DNA of 64,000 nucleotides, taken from positions 1-64,000 of the forward strand of contig JAHLKH010000123.1 in NCBI GenBank assembly GCA_025526915.1, read 5' to 3'. Positions 11,601 through 22,920 of the stretch are shown here, one piece after another; within the stretch, counting starts at the first letter, position 1, and each line of letters begins with the position of its first letter. The stretch comes from Entophlyctis helioformis (Eukaryota > Chytridiomycota > Chytridiomycetes > Chytridiales > Chytriomycetaceae). Below the pieces are notes generated by a model. That model had not been told where the DNA came from and ran no database searches. It was given only the letters and a program-made list of their open reading frames with translations. Position numbers and translations under genes: made by a program.

Positions 11601-13698
11601 GCGTGCAGAAGACACTGCTGATACAAGGACGCGCCGAGTAAGGCCGAGCGTGGTGGATGCCGAAAACTTGAGCGAGTCAAACACAGTCTCGGTCACGACC
11701 GATGCAAGCCGGATCGAGAAGCGCGACGCCATGGACACGGACGAGACAACGGCGGCAAGGGGTCTGGGCAGCAGCGGCAGGGTTGGGTGAATGTGGTGCG
11801 GATGATAGATGGTGTCCACCGAGTGGACTGACGCGCTTGACGAGACCAGCGCGCCAGCCGATGCCTGGGTGGCTGCCTTTGTGATGGCTAATGCCTGGCT
11901 GAGGGTTTTGTCTACAGCGGAGCTGTGGGTGGATGAGAACGACGACGAGGATGCGCTGGACGTGATGCTTGAAACTGCCGCTGCGGTTGCTGCGGTTGCT
12001 GCACCGTCCATGACATGTCCTTGGCTGTGGTTGTGTGTGCTGCGATTGCTCCGTGATTTTGACTTGCTAGTGCTGCTGTGAAGGCTGGCGTGCGAAGATG
12101 CAACGGCTGAGTTTTCTGCATCGAGTGAATGGGCATGTGCACTTGAACCGGTGGTGCTGGAGGAGCGACCATTGATACTGGTAGCACCAGTGCCAATAAG
12201 CTTTCCTGATCTGGACGCATTGGCCTTATCGTCGATGCTTGCACGGCTGTCCTGTCCTGCCGAGCTCGTCGATGAAGCAGGCGCGCCGTACACACTGCCG
12301 CTATGTACATCAAATGTCGGCAAGTCTGCGAGGATCGGGCCGAGGATGATGGAGCTGTTTGTGCCATCCGAGTAGCTGATTTCGTCATCATTGTCGTAGT
12401 TGCTGGTGTATGACGAGGCGGTTGTTGCGATGCTGGGCTGAGTGTGGTGGTAGAAGCTCTGGTTGCGCAGATCGTGGTCGTAGCTCTCCTCAAAGCTCTC
12501 GCAGTAGTCAAAGGTGCGGTTGTGATGGAAGCTGTTGTTCAAATAGGCCGATGTGTTGGCAGCAGCGGCGACTGGAGCGGCAGAGGGATCAGAGAGATTG
12601 GTGGGCGAGTCTTTGTCGTCAGGGACGTTGCTGAAGCTGACGGTGTTGCCTCTTGGCTGCGGATCGAAGTCGCTGGCCGCGGTCACAAAGGAAGCGTCGG
12701 TGGACGCGAACGAGACGGACGTTGTGTTGGCGGGATAGCGATGCCCATCGGAAAGATGGCGGTCTGTGGGAAGACGAGAGGGGGCCGACGGCACGTTTGT
12801 GGCGTCGGAGTCGTTGCCGTCGCTTGCGTCGCTGCCCTCGCCGGCGTTGCCGTGAGCGATTGAGCTGCGGGATGGCTGCTGCTGCTGCTGCTGCTGCTTC
12901 TGTGCCGAGCGGTGGCTCGAGCGTTGCTGGTCGTGGTGGCTGCCTGTGCGACGCAGATCTGCTGACGCCGGCGTGGACGTGGACGCCGACGTGGACGCCG
13001 ATGCGTGGACATGAGCAGGGGCTGGAGCTGGCGCAGGCGTGCCGTCGATGACGAGCAGCGAGACCGACGGGCCGGCGCCAGCAGCGGGGCCAGCACCGCC
13101 GGCGTGCGAGAGGGCGGCGGCTGAGCCCCTGGCAAGCACAGCAGCGGACTGAGAGCCAGCACGGCCGCCGGGCACGGTGCGGGGAAAGGGGCCGGGAAAC
13201 GGGCCGGGCGACGGGCCCAAGGTCCAGTGGCCGCGGCCGTACTCGTCGTCTGCAGCGGCGGCGGCGTGCAGGTCGTCGTCGTCGTCAAAGTCGTCGACGA
13301 GCAGGAACAGCTCGGTCGCGCGGTCGGGCGGGCTGTCTGCCAGCGGCGGCAGTTGTGTCTGTGCCTGCGGTTGTGTCTGTGGTCGTGGCCGGGCCGGGCG
13401 CCATTCAAGGCAGCGTGTGTGAGCTGGTGCACAGACTGCGTTTGCAGGCGGTGGCGATGCGCAGACTCACCTGGTGGTGGTGGCGCTGTGCGCTGGCGGC
13501 TGGTGTCTGGCTGGCAGATGCAGACGCAGACGCAGACGCAGACGCAGATGCAGATGCAGGGCCAGGCACGGCGACGGGCACGGCAGCAGGCACAGCGACA
13601 GGCGAGGGTGCCGGCTGCTTGAAGCAGGGGCCTTGCGCCGGCCAAACAGGAACATGGCTGTCGGAGTTTGCGTGCAAGCGCAATGGGCAACTTTCCAT
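8691..13698 (-). CDS. Class-3 lipase, sn1-specific diacylglycerol lipase family
   Basis: Five exons, 13698-13471, 13376-10327, 10257-10017, 9928-8877 and 8769-8691, join with consistent phases to about 1,549 residues (an ATG at 13779 would add 27). Residues 1-500 are low complexity (Ser/Ala dipeptides, Gln, Pro, acidic patches). The conserved half begins near [17 protein letters not shown], followed by [16 protein letters not shown], the serine elbow FTGHSLGGG, a [12 protein letters not shown] segment, [11 protein letters not shown], and a C-terminal [12 protein letters not shown] that supplies the histidine. Such enzymes cleave diacylglycerol at sn-1. Unlike animal DAGLs I see no four-helix membrane domain, so it may be soluble or peripherally bound. 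The minus-strand AATAAA at 8690-8695 overlaps the stop codon. Confidence 0.88.
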
Positions 13699-13789
13699 CG
13701 CGTGATCCCGCAGCACGTTCCTGCGACGAGTCAGTGACGAGTCGGTGACGTGTCGCTGGCTGTTTGGCAAGAGCAGCATTTGGGATTGT

Positions 13790-13852
13790 CATACGATGTG
13801 GTTGTTATACGATTGGTTGTTATACGATGTGGTTGTTATTGGTTGGTTGTAG
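13790..13852. repeat. Tandem repeat between lipase and VPS38 genes
   Basis: Roughly four imperfect units of 'tatacgatgtggttgt'/'tatacgattggttgt'. They lie in the short intergenic space upstream of the lipase and downstream of VPS38. Confidence 0.85.
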
Positions 13853-13911
13853 TCGCACCCGGCCGTCTCGCTGTGCCTGCACACGCGACAAGCCACCGAA
13901 GAGCGCACCCG

Positions 13912-16900
13912 CTACTCTGCGGCCAGCGCGTCCATTGCGTCCACCGCGTCTGACACGTCGGGATCGTTCTCTGCCGTCGACTTGAGCGGATCGGCCACCC
14001 CCGATGCTCCCCACAGCAGCCGCGACACAAACGACAGACGCGGCGCGCTCGCCACTCGCCGCATCCCTCGCTCACTCCCCTTGTCGCTCCCATTCCCGTA
14101 CCCGCTGCCTCTGTCTGGCGAGTTGCGCGCTGACCGAGTTGCATCTGACGGCACTGCTGGCACAACAGTCGATCCTGTCGGTGCAAGCAGCACTCGCGAC
14201 GACGTTGCTCCACTGGACATCACCTCCAAGCTGTCGGCGTGGCTCGAGACTGACGGCCCCATACCGCTCTGTCCAAGCGCAGCCATGTTCTTGGCCGTGG
14301 CAGGCGCTGCACTGGAGCCGAGTGCCAGCTCGCTCACTGTTGCTGACGCCGAACCACTATGACTTGGCGCGTCTGATGGCGATATGGGTTGCTGCTCATC
14401 AGAGTAGTGGGAGTAACTCGCGGGGCCGAGCCCACGCTCGGTGTAACATCGAGTGGCTGGCCTGCAGAGACGCTGGCAGTGCCTGGCCCTCCCTGTCCGT
14501 AGTTGTACGCATACACGCTGCCATCGTCGCCGCTGCGCACGCCGGTCCAGTCCACGGGCCGCAAAAGCGGCGTGTCGTCATCTTCCGTGGGTCTGTCCCA
14601 TCAGCATGTCCACCCATGCTTCGCCTTTAGTGCACATGCTTGCATGGCTGGCCAACAAGCCAGCGACTTACAGGTCCGGCCAGGTGTTGATCGTGTCGCA
14701 CAGCAGCTTCAGATTCGGAAGCGTGTTTCGGAGGTTCTTGACAGGCCGTCCAACACAGTTGAGCAGCTGCATAGCCGTCCAGACGTCAGTCCAGCATCTC
14801 GACTCGGAACGCCAAGAAGAGGCAGCTGCAGATCGACGCCCACCTGCTCCACATTCTTGTTGATCAGAAACACGGCATACTCGAATCGGATGCGCTCAGA
14901 GCCACGCGAGAACAGCGGAAACCTGCCATCCGATCATCCGTGCAGTCATCAGTGTTTGAATGGAGCACGCCATCCAGCATCGTCTGCTTGGCTACTGACT
15001 CTTTGCTTCCTTGGAACTGCAGCGACACCACATCCCAAATCGTTGACCGCGACGAGATGGGCAGCATATAGTACCGCAGCGGTACGTCCAGGTAGTATGC
15101 CAGCAGCGACACAAAGTGGACCGTGAAGCCGAGCGCCGTGGCAATCCGCTCCTCATCCTGCCCTGCAAAGTTGGTGTTGGGCAACTTGATGCCGCGGATG
15201 GTCGGACACTTGTCCACCTCCCCTAATGGAAACATGGCCAGCACGTTGCGGATGAGGTGCTTGCGTTTTGCCGATATCTTGTGTACAGTGCGGCTCATTT
15301 CGCGGCTGGGTCGTCGTTGTTGTAGATCGACATGCATGTTCAGCGGACGTGAATGAGCCAGCCAGCCAGCCAAGTTGGAAATCAAAGCACCTGCGCAGGC
15401 TTACCGTGTGAGGGCCAGACCGTCCCGCGCACGCAGGAAACTCTGCCGAGCATCCTGTCGGCCTTCTTGCAGACTGACAAGCTGCTCGCGTTTCTGGCGG
15501 ACAGCAGCGCGGGTCTCTTCGAGCTTCAGGTACACTGCCGCATGCATCGTTCCACTGACTGTCAGCCATTGTATCAAGCCAGCGTGTAGCCTGGCGTGCA
15601 TGCACCATGGCCACGCTGTACTTACTGGCTTGCACGGCCTGCGTGTGGTCCATGATGACCTTTTCCATGACACTCGTCCGTCTCTTGACAGCGAGACATT
15701 CGCGATGCTGATGTTGGCAATGCGAGCGTGTGTCAGTGGGAAACACCGCAACTCATAGGAGCCAAGTAGCATGACTTGCCATGTCTTCCTGCGCGTCCAG
15801 TTCGGCCACCACCCTATTTGATGTGTCTACAATGTCCTCTGTTGCCCGCGCCGTGTCCCAGATCTGACGCTGCAGACCCACGATTCTGTGGATCGCCGCG
15901 GCCATTTCAAGGTTTTGGTCAGATGGCCATCAATGGTAGCAACCCGAGACATTGGCCATACTTTTGCATGGTTTGGTAGCCGTACGATGATCGAACCTGT
16001 GGACACGCAAGCGTTAGTGACGGTTGATTCTCAAGTGAACCATGATGGTGCTCAATCCAGTAGTCACCTTGCTGGCGTCCACCTTGGTAAGTACAACGCT
16101 CGAATCAAGCGTATCCTGATGCACTCGCGCCTGGTTGAAAACAGTCAGTCTGCATACATCCACTGGCAGCATTTAAACCATGCCACAATTCACATTCAAC
16201 CGATCTGTGGCTGGCAGATAGATTCCATCATTCAGCTCAATCAGCACTGTGTTGGGCCGGAACTGGCGATCAATGTCTGCAAGCTGTTCGGGAATATCCA
16301 GCAACATCAGCCGTCAGTTCCAGTCACTGTCAAGCCATGATGGCGACTGGGCCGACATGAATGGGTCATCCAACGCACATCTTTGCCAACAAACTCCATG
16401 TCCGACAGACTGATACGCCTTTCGACAAAGTGCCGCACATTGCCCGTTGCCGATCCAGACGATGATGAAGTGGATGTGGCCGATGCTGGATCATTCGCGT
16501 CGGTCGAGAGTGCGAAGATGGCAAGAAGAAATTCTTCTGCCTGAAGATCAGCGTGCGGCTCAAACCGGCCCTCGTGAACGACCTCCCACGACGGATTCTG
16601 TCCACAGGCTGTCAAGTCCCTTGCCACCTTCCCAAACCTACATCACCTCTAGTCAACGCCACCTACCAGCGACATGTCGCTCCATTCACTCGTGTACACG
16701 GGACTCGTGCTGCTGTTACTGCCGTCCCTTTCGTGTAGACAAGCCGCTGCATCGCCATCTCGATCGCAACCGCCACTTGCGTCAACAGGCCGGACTGTGA
16801 AACACAGACTCGGCAGCCGAGAGCACGGCACACGCACCACCTGCAACAGCCGCTCCTGGAAAATCTGGTGAACGCTCGACGCAGAAGCAGACCCGAGCCC

Positions 16901-18058
16901 CACGCTCCCCGACTTTTTCAGAATGCCAAGCCGCTTGGCCAGCGACAGTTTGGAGATGGTCGATGATGCGGTGGCTGCATGGTCAGCCGATCCGTAGTAG
17001 TGCTGGTGATCATGCTGGCTGTGGGTTGCAGCCGAGTTGGGCGAAAAGGGAGCTGTTGGCAACGAGTCTGGCGTGCCCGCATCATGCTGGCTGGCACTGT
17101 CGCTGTCCGCATCGTGCAGGCTGCCGGACAGCGGAGAGGACGAGCCTGCCGAAAAGGGGCGGGACGGCCGGGATGCACCCGACTGGCCATTATTGTTGGT
17201 ATGGGTGGCGACATGGTGGCTGTTGTTGGTGGCGGAGTGGGCATGCGCATGGAGGTGCGTGTGCTGGTGGGCGACGCGACGGAGATCAGGCGTGGACGAG
17301 ACGTGCGGCATCTGAGCACTGGCCCGATGGTGTTCGTGCAGATGGCGAGGGCTCGGCTGGCTTGCTGTTTTGGCAGACTGGATGGGCGACAGCGGCAGCT
17401 GTGCGGATGCAGATGCGGATGCGGATGCAGATGCAAGCGGTGCTTGGGGCGATGGTAACGGCGGCGGCGATAATCCCAGCTGTGCGGATGCAGAACCAGG
17501 TGCAATGGCAGTGGTTGAGAGCGCCGACAGGGGTGCTTGGACTGGGCCAGAAACTGGACGCTGCAGCGGCTGGAGCTGATTGCTGCTGACGGGGTGCGGC
17601 TGTGGCGGGCTGGATGCCGTCGTCATTGCTGCGGTTGCTGCGGTTGCGGCCGCCGTCATGGCTGTGGATGCAGTGCCTGTGCTCGGGCCAATATCGTTGG
17701 CCAGCGAGGTCACGGCCAAGCAGACGTTGCGCAGCAGGATTCGCTGGACATGGCGCAGGCGAGGCTGCCGTGCGCGCCATCGCAGCAGGTGGGGATGCTC
17801 AGTCTGGCCTGCTGGGTGCGCAGCACTGCGAGCGGCGCATGTCCACGCATGCCACTCACCGCCGTCTGGCGAGGTCGCGGTCGCGGAGCCGCGTCCATCC
17901 GACTTGCTGTGGGGTGGGCAATAGGGCGAGGCAAACCGCCGGCAAATGGCCCGATATTCGTACAATTGCCAAGCGTTTTGGAATTGGATTCGACCCGAGA
18001 AGCGTTGAATGCAAGCCCGCACATCACACGATGGAAGGTTCGAGTCAGCAACGAGCAT
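13912..18058 (-). CDS. VPS38: Vps38/UVRAG, PI3-kinase complex II subunit
   Basis: Exons by hand: 18058-17860, 17808-16667, 16597-16379, 16283-16194, 16130-16068, 15996-15962, 15885-15780, 15707-15626, 15534-15405, 15305-14844, 14766-14672 and 14592-13912. The order is a low-complexity head with RLRHVQRILLRNV, a C2-like region (NPSWEVV, NTVLIELNDGIYL), a coiled coil (YLKLEETRAAVRQKREQLV), then the BARA-like domain: RTVHKISAKRKHL, TIRGIKLPN, GFTVHFVSLLAYYL, PISSRST, FPLFSRG, RFEYAVFLINKNVEQ. This subunit of the Vps34 lipid kinase acts in endosomal sorting and autophagosome maturation. Intron 15708-15779 is GC-AG (GCAAGT donor). Two frame switches (near 14923 and 14422-14425) look like single missing bases; a small intron at the first is the alternative. 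The N-terminal start is uncertain. Confidence 0.85.
17963..17991. repeat. Left half of imperfect inverted repeat flanking the island
   Basis: Its reverse complement matches 34710-34738 at 21 of 29 positions by eye, mostly with transition differences. It lies inside the predicted first VPS38 exon, which weakens a terminal-repeat reading. Confidence 0.3.
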
Positions 18059-18142
18059 GCGACGACAGACAGGCGAGGCACATCCACATGCATGAGGGTC
18101 TTACCTTTCATTATTATTGAAATAATGATGTGATAAGTGACC
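18059..18142 (-). ncRNA. A/T-rich segment 3' of Fanzor with a perfect hairpin; possible guide-RNA scaffold or terminator
   Basis: Between the Fanzor stop and the VPS38 start lie 84 bp far richer in A/T than the surroundings. At 18108-18128 TCATTATT pairs perfectly with AATAATGA around a five-base loop. In known Fanzor and TnpB loci the guide RNA is encoded at and just beyond the 3' end of the nuclease ORF, so this is where one would look. The sequence alone cannot separate that from a transcription-end hairpin. Confidence 0.25.
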
Positions 18143-20963
18143 CTATTGGTCGATCAGGAGGTGCCCTGATTCAAATTGTTGGTAGTCAAACAAGTCACTG
18201 TGTGGGATGCAGTTCAAGTGACTTGAGGGCAGGCTGTCTGCATGCTGGTCGCTGCTGGATGACGGATGGACCGTGTCTTGAACGCTGCTGTACAGCACGT
18301 CTTGAATACCACAGGACGGCAGCATGATCTGGTCCCATGAGGCCACATGCGACTTGAAGGGAAATGGAGCACGACTTGCATGCTCCTGGATGTCAGCCTG
18401 CATTCTTGCAATGCCTGCAAGGTACTCTGGTGTGGCTGGATCGTCACTGGCTGGCGTGTGCGTCAAGTAGAGCGGCCGTTGTCCAAAGAGCAGATGCTCC
18501 AGTGCAACCATTCCAATGTTGGTGGCTCCAAGCACGTCTCGGTGGTAGACAGTCTCGCAGTCTGTGCACTCGTAGCGTCGCAGGTTGGTGCGGTTCTTGT
18601 TTGGGATCCGCTGCTTGCACTGCGGGCACATCTGGCTGGTGAGGTTCTCGTTGCAGCGGTAGATCTGTATGTGTGTGTGTGTGGTCAGTTGGTGCACAGA
18701 TGGATGGACAGCGTGGCATATCCAGACGCACATAGGCATATCCAGACGACCGCAGATGCCTGATGAGAAACCTCTCAAACACAGCGTGCCGGCCACCTTG
18801 GCCTGTAAAGTCGATGCCAAATGCCCACACAACGGGAATGTCCTTCTCTGTTGGCTTGTCACAGTGGCCTTGAGATGCAGCAGATGCGTGCTTTCCAGTG
18901 GTCGATCCTGCCAGCTTCATGATGCCCTCAAGAGCGTTTCCACGAATAGACGTGCTGTTGCTGCGCATGGTGAACCGCTTGGCCTTGACCTTCTGTGGAA
19001 TGCCATGCCATGCCATCCAGTGTGATCAGCAGGCGATCAAGCAGTATGGCGGTCATGTCAATGAGCATCCAGAGACAGAGAAAACGTACCCGTGCATTCA
19101 GGAATGGCGTGCAGTATGCATGGCAGCGCAGATCCCAAAAGGCTCTCTCACCAGGCTTGACGTTTGGATCGGCATGCTTTGCTGTCTTGAATGCAATGGC
19201 CTCGTGGACGTCAGCTGCCTTGGCAAGTCGGTCAGCGAACCTGGCACAAGAGGCAGGCACTGTGAGTTGATCTGGTCAAGAGTGCATGTGGCAGAGTCAT
19301 TGCATGCATACCACCGCTGAAAGATGCCCTCGGCATGTGCCATGCCAGAAGAGAGCACGTAGTTGGACTCGAGCTTATATGAAAAGTCTCTGAGATCAAC
19401 CAAGATGCTGGACGCGCCATACATGTACCGCTGGCCCCAATCAAAGCTGACAACGCGAACAGTCTGGTAGCCCATGTTGGTGAACAGGTTGTTGGCATCA
19501 GCAACATTGGGCAATCGCTGGGATGCATTAAAGTTGCGCTTGCCCTGTCATGCCATGGCATGAGTGAGGAATGTGCAATGCATGTGCACCAATGCGTGAG
19601 TTTAGCATGCAAGTGGCTTACAGGATTGGGCGTGTATGGCTTGGCGGCTGACGGGTCGGCTGGATCGGCGGCTGTGGATGGCATATCAGTTGGTGTGGAC
19701 AACAAGAACGCATCTGGATTGGCACAGCAACTCACATGTGCCATCAAGGCCATCATCCAAGCCATCATCCAAGCCATCATCCAAGTCATTGTCATCATGA
19801 GCAACCCACGGCTGCTCACCTGAAGACATCAGATTGGAGTATGCAGAGCAAGGCAGCAGTCAAAATCCATGTGTGCACCAAAGCATTCAAGCATGCCACA
19901 TACAGCAAGGTGACTCTGGACGGTTTGTGCAAAAGTCCAACACTGTCTGGCAGATGCTGTACCCATCAGTCTTGATGCTGCCTAGTCTGACCGCCTTGGT
20001 TGGTCGTGCTGGTGGCAGAGCATCAATTGCAGCCTGGATGTGCTTCTTGCGCTGCTCATCATCCAGCTTGAGACAATCAGCTTTGAGCATTGCCATGGCT
20101 GTGGCATCTGCTTTAGCCTGGGCATTAGCTGTGTCCATCTCTGTCTTGGCCTCAGCTGGCGTTGGAAGCGATGTGTATCCGAGGCAAGTCCAGGGAGGAG
20201 GATGTTGAGGATGGCCAGCTCCTTGCTTTTGCTGAAGGCCTTCTCAATTGGGTCATTTGGCAACTTAAGGGCCAACTCGGCATCATTGTAGCCTTGGAAC
20301 ACAGTGCAGTGTTAGCATCAAATGGCATTGGCATGGCATAGACAAATGTGACCTACCAAGTGCAGCCAGGAGCTGCTCTCTCAATGCTTGCAAGACAGCA
20401 TTGTCCTTGGTGGGTACGCGGCCCTTCTTTGTCCCCATCACAGCCCAAAAGAGGGTGGCCTCTGTGATGAGGACAAAGGGGTTGCAGCTGGCTGGCTCTG
20501 GGCATAACTTGATGGCTGTGCCACCTGCAAGATCACAGAGCTCCTTGAACTTACAAATGTTCGATGTTGACGTGCTGCGCACAATCGCCTGAATCGGATG
20601 CAGCTCTTGTGGGATCTTGATAGCATCCCCGTCCTGTGTGGCTGGTGGTGTGGTGTTTGTGGCATCTGTGGCAGCAGTCTTGTCCTTTGGCCTCTCGGAT
20701 GTGCTGCCATCAGTGGCCAGCAGCAGCTGTGATGCAGTCCGCTTGAGACTCAGGGCAGGAGGAGCGACATCCTGGGCAGCGTCCTGGGTGGTGTCCACAC
20801 TCTCTTGGTTGTTGATGGGCCCCTTGCACCTTGCTCTCTTGTGTGTCGGTAGGCTGGATGCAGTGTCCATGGCAGCAGTGCACTTGGCGACCTTGGTGGT
20901 CTTGACTGGCTTGAACATGGCATTGACCCATGCCGCAATCTGCTCGGAAGTTGCAGTGGGCAT
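18143..20963 (-). CDS. Fanzor (eukaryotic TnpB-like, OMEGA) RNA-guided nuclease
   Basis: Eight exons fit: 20963-20357, 20292-20227, 20155-19904, 19713-19622, 19544-19315, 19240-19090, 18992-18732 and 18664-18143 (about 726 residues). Landmarks are TDGYSICQTVLDF, RuvC-I RVVSFDWGQRYMYG (Asp), a RuvC-II-position strand VVWAFGIDFTGQGGRHAVF that lacks the canonical glutamate motif, a four-cysteine ribbon CPQC...YECTDC, and RuvC-III VYHRDVLGATNIG (Asp). The charged, probably disordered N-terminus has a basic HKRARCKG stretch that could be a nuclear signal. The frame switch near 20156-20226 needs either a GC-AG intron or one missing base at a G run (20193-20195). If a base is missing, about 24 residues are added. 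Catalytic aspartates appear intact. An LTR element sits 9 bp upstream of the ATG. Confidence 0.85.
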
Positions 20964-20972
20964 CGCACGGTG

Positions 20973-21217
20973 TGTAACGGATGCCGCCGCAGTCCCGTGG
21001 TCACGTGACCTGCTGGCATTGATCTGGACGCGCCTCGCCCGGACTTGGCTTGGCCCTGTTGTTGTAGTTGTATCCAGCCGTAAGCCTGTATACTCACTGC
21101 CCCTCTGCCACCAGGTCTGTGCCTGAGTCTCAATGAAGTTGTATCCAGCCGTAAGCCTGTATACTCACTGCCCCTCTGCCACCAGACGGCCAGCCGCTCT
21201 CGACGAGGACAGTTACA
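20973..21217 (+). repeat. 5' LTR
   Basis: TGTAACGG...GACAGTTACA, 245 bp. Within it a ~50-bp block (GTTGTATCCAGCCGTAAG through CTGCCACCAG) occurs twice in tandem. It contains GTATACTC, a possible TATA-like site. Confidence 0.95.
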
Positions 21218-21481
21218 ACAACAACCAACGCCACCGACGCCGCCAGCCGCCGTTACCTGCGGCGTCGATTTCTTTTTGTGCGCCTATGGGCCTGTCTCGC
21301 ACGCCCACCCCTGGCGCGGCCCTGCCAGCGCTGCGGCCGACGCCGACCCAGACGCCAACAGCGCCTCATTCGCCTCGCCAGACTCCTCGTTTGCCGACGA
21401 GCCGTCACACCTCCTGCATGGGTTTACGGTAACTCTACCATCTGGGCTGATAGCCGCACGCGTGATTCTGGGCTTGGCTCC

Positions 21482-22920
21482 ATGGCCAGCGGCATGTCTG
21501 CATCCCGCCTCCCTCAGGCTGGCTCTCGTGGCCGCCAGGGTGCTCCATCGGGCAATGCAACCTCTGCAGTGGCCTCCAGCACGCCCGTGTTTCGCCACTC
21601 CTCTGCCGCGCCTCGGGGCGGCGGAGGTGCTCTGTTGGGCGGCGCGGGCGGCTCGCTCGCTTTTCCCGTCCACTCTGTTGGCGCCGCGTCCGCTTCTGTG
21701 CACCAGCTGCAGGATTCGGCCAGCGAGGACGTCCGGATCACACTGGATGACCACGCCGCATCGCTGTCTGCGGTTCAGGTCTCCATCGAGGACCTGCAGA
21801 CCCATCTGCATGACACCCACGAGCTGCTAGTCCAGCAGGCGGACTCTTTCACCACGTCTGCCGCGTCCAATGAGGAGCGTCTGGCCGCTCTGTTCAACTC
21901 GGTGTCAGCCAACACGGCAGCCGTGCGAAACTTGCAGACGCAGGCCACCAAGACCGTGGAATCGATGATCGCCCTTAGCAAGCAAGTTGCCTTGGCCCAG
22001 CAGTCTGCGGACAAGGCTGTCGCTGCCACGGCTGCCTTGCAGGCGTCGCGTTCGGCCCTCGCGATTGGGTCCTCGGTGGACGCACGCCTGCCAGCAGCCG
22101 CGGACGCCCGTGCACCAAACCTCGCCAAGGTTTTCACAGACTGCTTGGGTGCCAAGCAGGTACCATTCAGCGGATTTGTGATGACCAAAGGCCCGGCTCC
22201 CTCAGTCGACTGGAACGCCACTCACAAGAACCTCAAGCCATTTGTCATTGCAGTCGGCGGAGCATACAAGGAAGCCTGCACCACTGCCGGCGTCGACGCG
22301 ATCCCATTAGGCGCCATCTTCTCGCTACTGCTGCCTTATTTCTCTGGCCGCGCCTCGAGGTCACCGCATGGCACGAGTCGCATTCTGCCGACGATGATCT
22401 GTTCACGTTCCCTCAGTTCCTCGCCGACCTCCAGTCGCTCCACCGCAACCCAGAGCGGATTCGCAACCAAGCCGAAGGGAAGCTGGCGAGCCTGTTCAAG
22501 CCGACGCTGTGCCATGGCCGCGCCCCGCAGGATTGGATTCTGGAGGCCGAACCGCTGTTCAGCGACGCGGGATACACGGATGACCAGAAGCTCAGATTCC
22601 TCCGTGCCCGCATCAAGGATCTGCCCCCAGGGAAGTTCAAGACGTATGCCGCCCTCCGCGACGCGTTCTTTGAGGATCACTCAGAGGCAGCTGAGCACGC
22701 CCTGGAGACTGCCGCCGCCACTGCTCTGGCAGATGCCCACAAGGCCCTCGAGGCCCAGTCAAAGCCCAGCTCTGGCAAGACAGCTGCCGCGTCGCCGCGT
22801 TCTTGGAGTTCCTCGTCGCCCAAAGCTGCCACCCCCGCGCCTTCAGGCAGCAGCAGCGCGTCTGAGACGCGTAAGGCTGCCTCGCCGCTGCGACAGCCGA
22901 CCATGCAGCCGATCGCCTAG
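21482..22920 (+). CDS. gag: Gag of the chromovirus (contains one apparent -1 frame switch)
   Basis: The first plausible ATG is at 21482. A helical segment follows (about residues 90-190, heptad-like, rich in Ala/Gln/Ser). The capsid-like region changes frame near 22353, after LLLPYFSGRA, and continues through FKPTLCHGRAPQDWILEAE to a TAG at 22918-22920. The downstream part has Ser/Pro/Lys-rich RNA-binding character. I see no clear CCHC knuckle. The frame change fits one missing C. Start choice is tentative because the frame is open further upstream. Confidence 0.7.

Noticed and set aside
12444..13705. Long plus-strand ORFs opposite the lipase gene
   Set aside because: Codon-aligned antisense shadows of a low-complexity, GC-rich coding exon, with no domain.
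19735..19757. 22-nt intron GTGAGT...CCAG in Fanzor
   Set aside because: A single longer intron from 19903 to 19714 uses the same acceptor and the same phase and is more likely.
18928..20963. Fanzor considered as a fragmented pseudogene
   Set aside because: All exons join in phase with proper splice sites and the catalytic residues are kept; only one doubtful frame switch remains.
20964..20972. Target-site duplication for the LTR element
   Set aside because: The bases next to the two LTR ends do not match at lengths of 4-6 bp.
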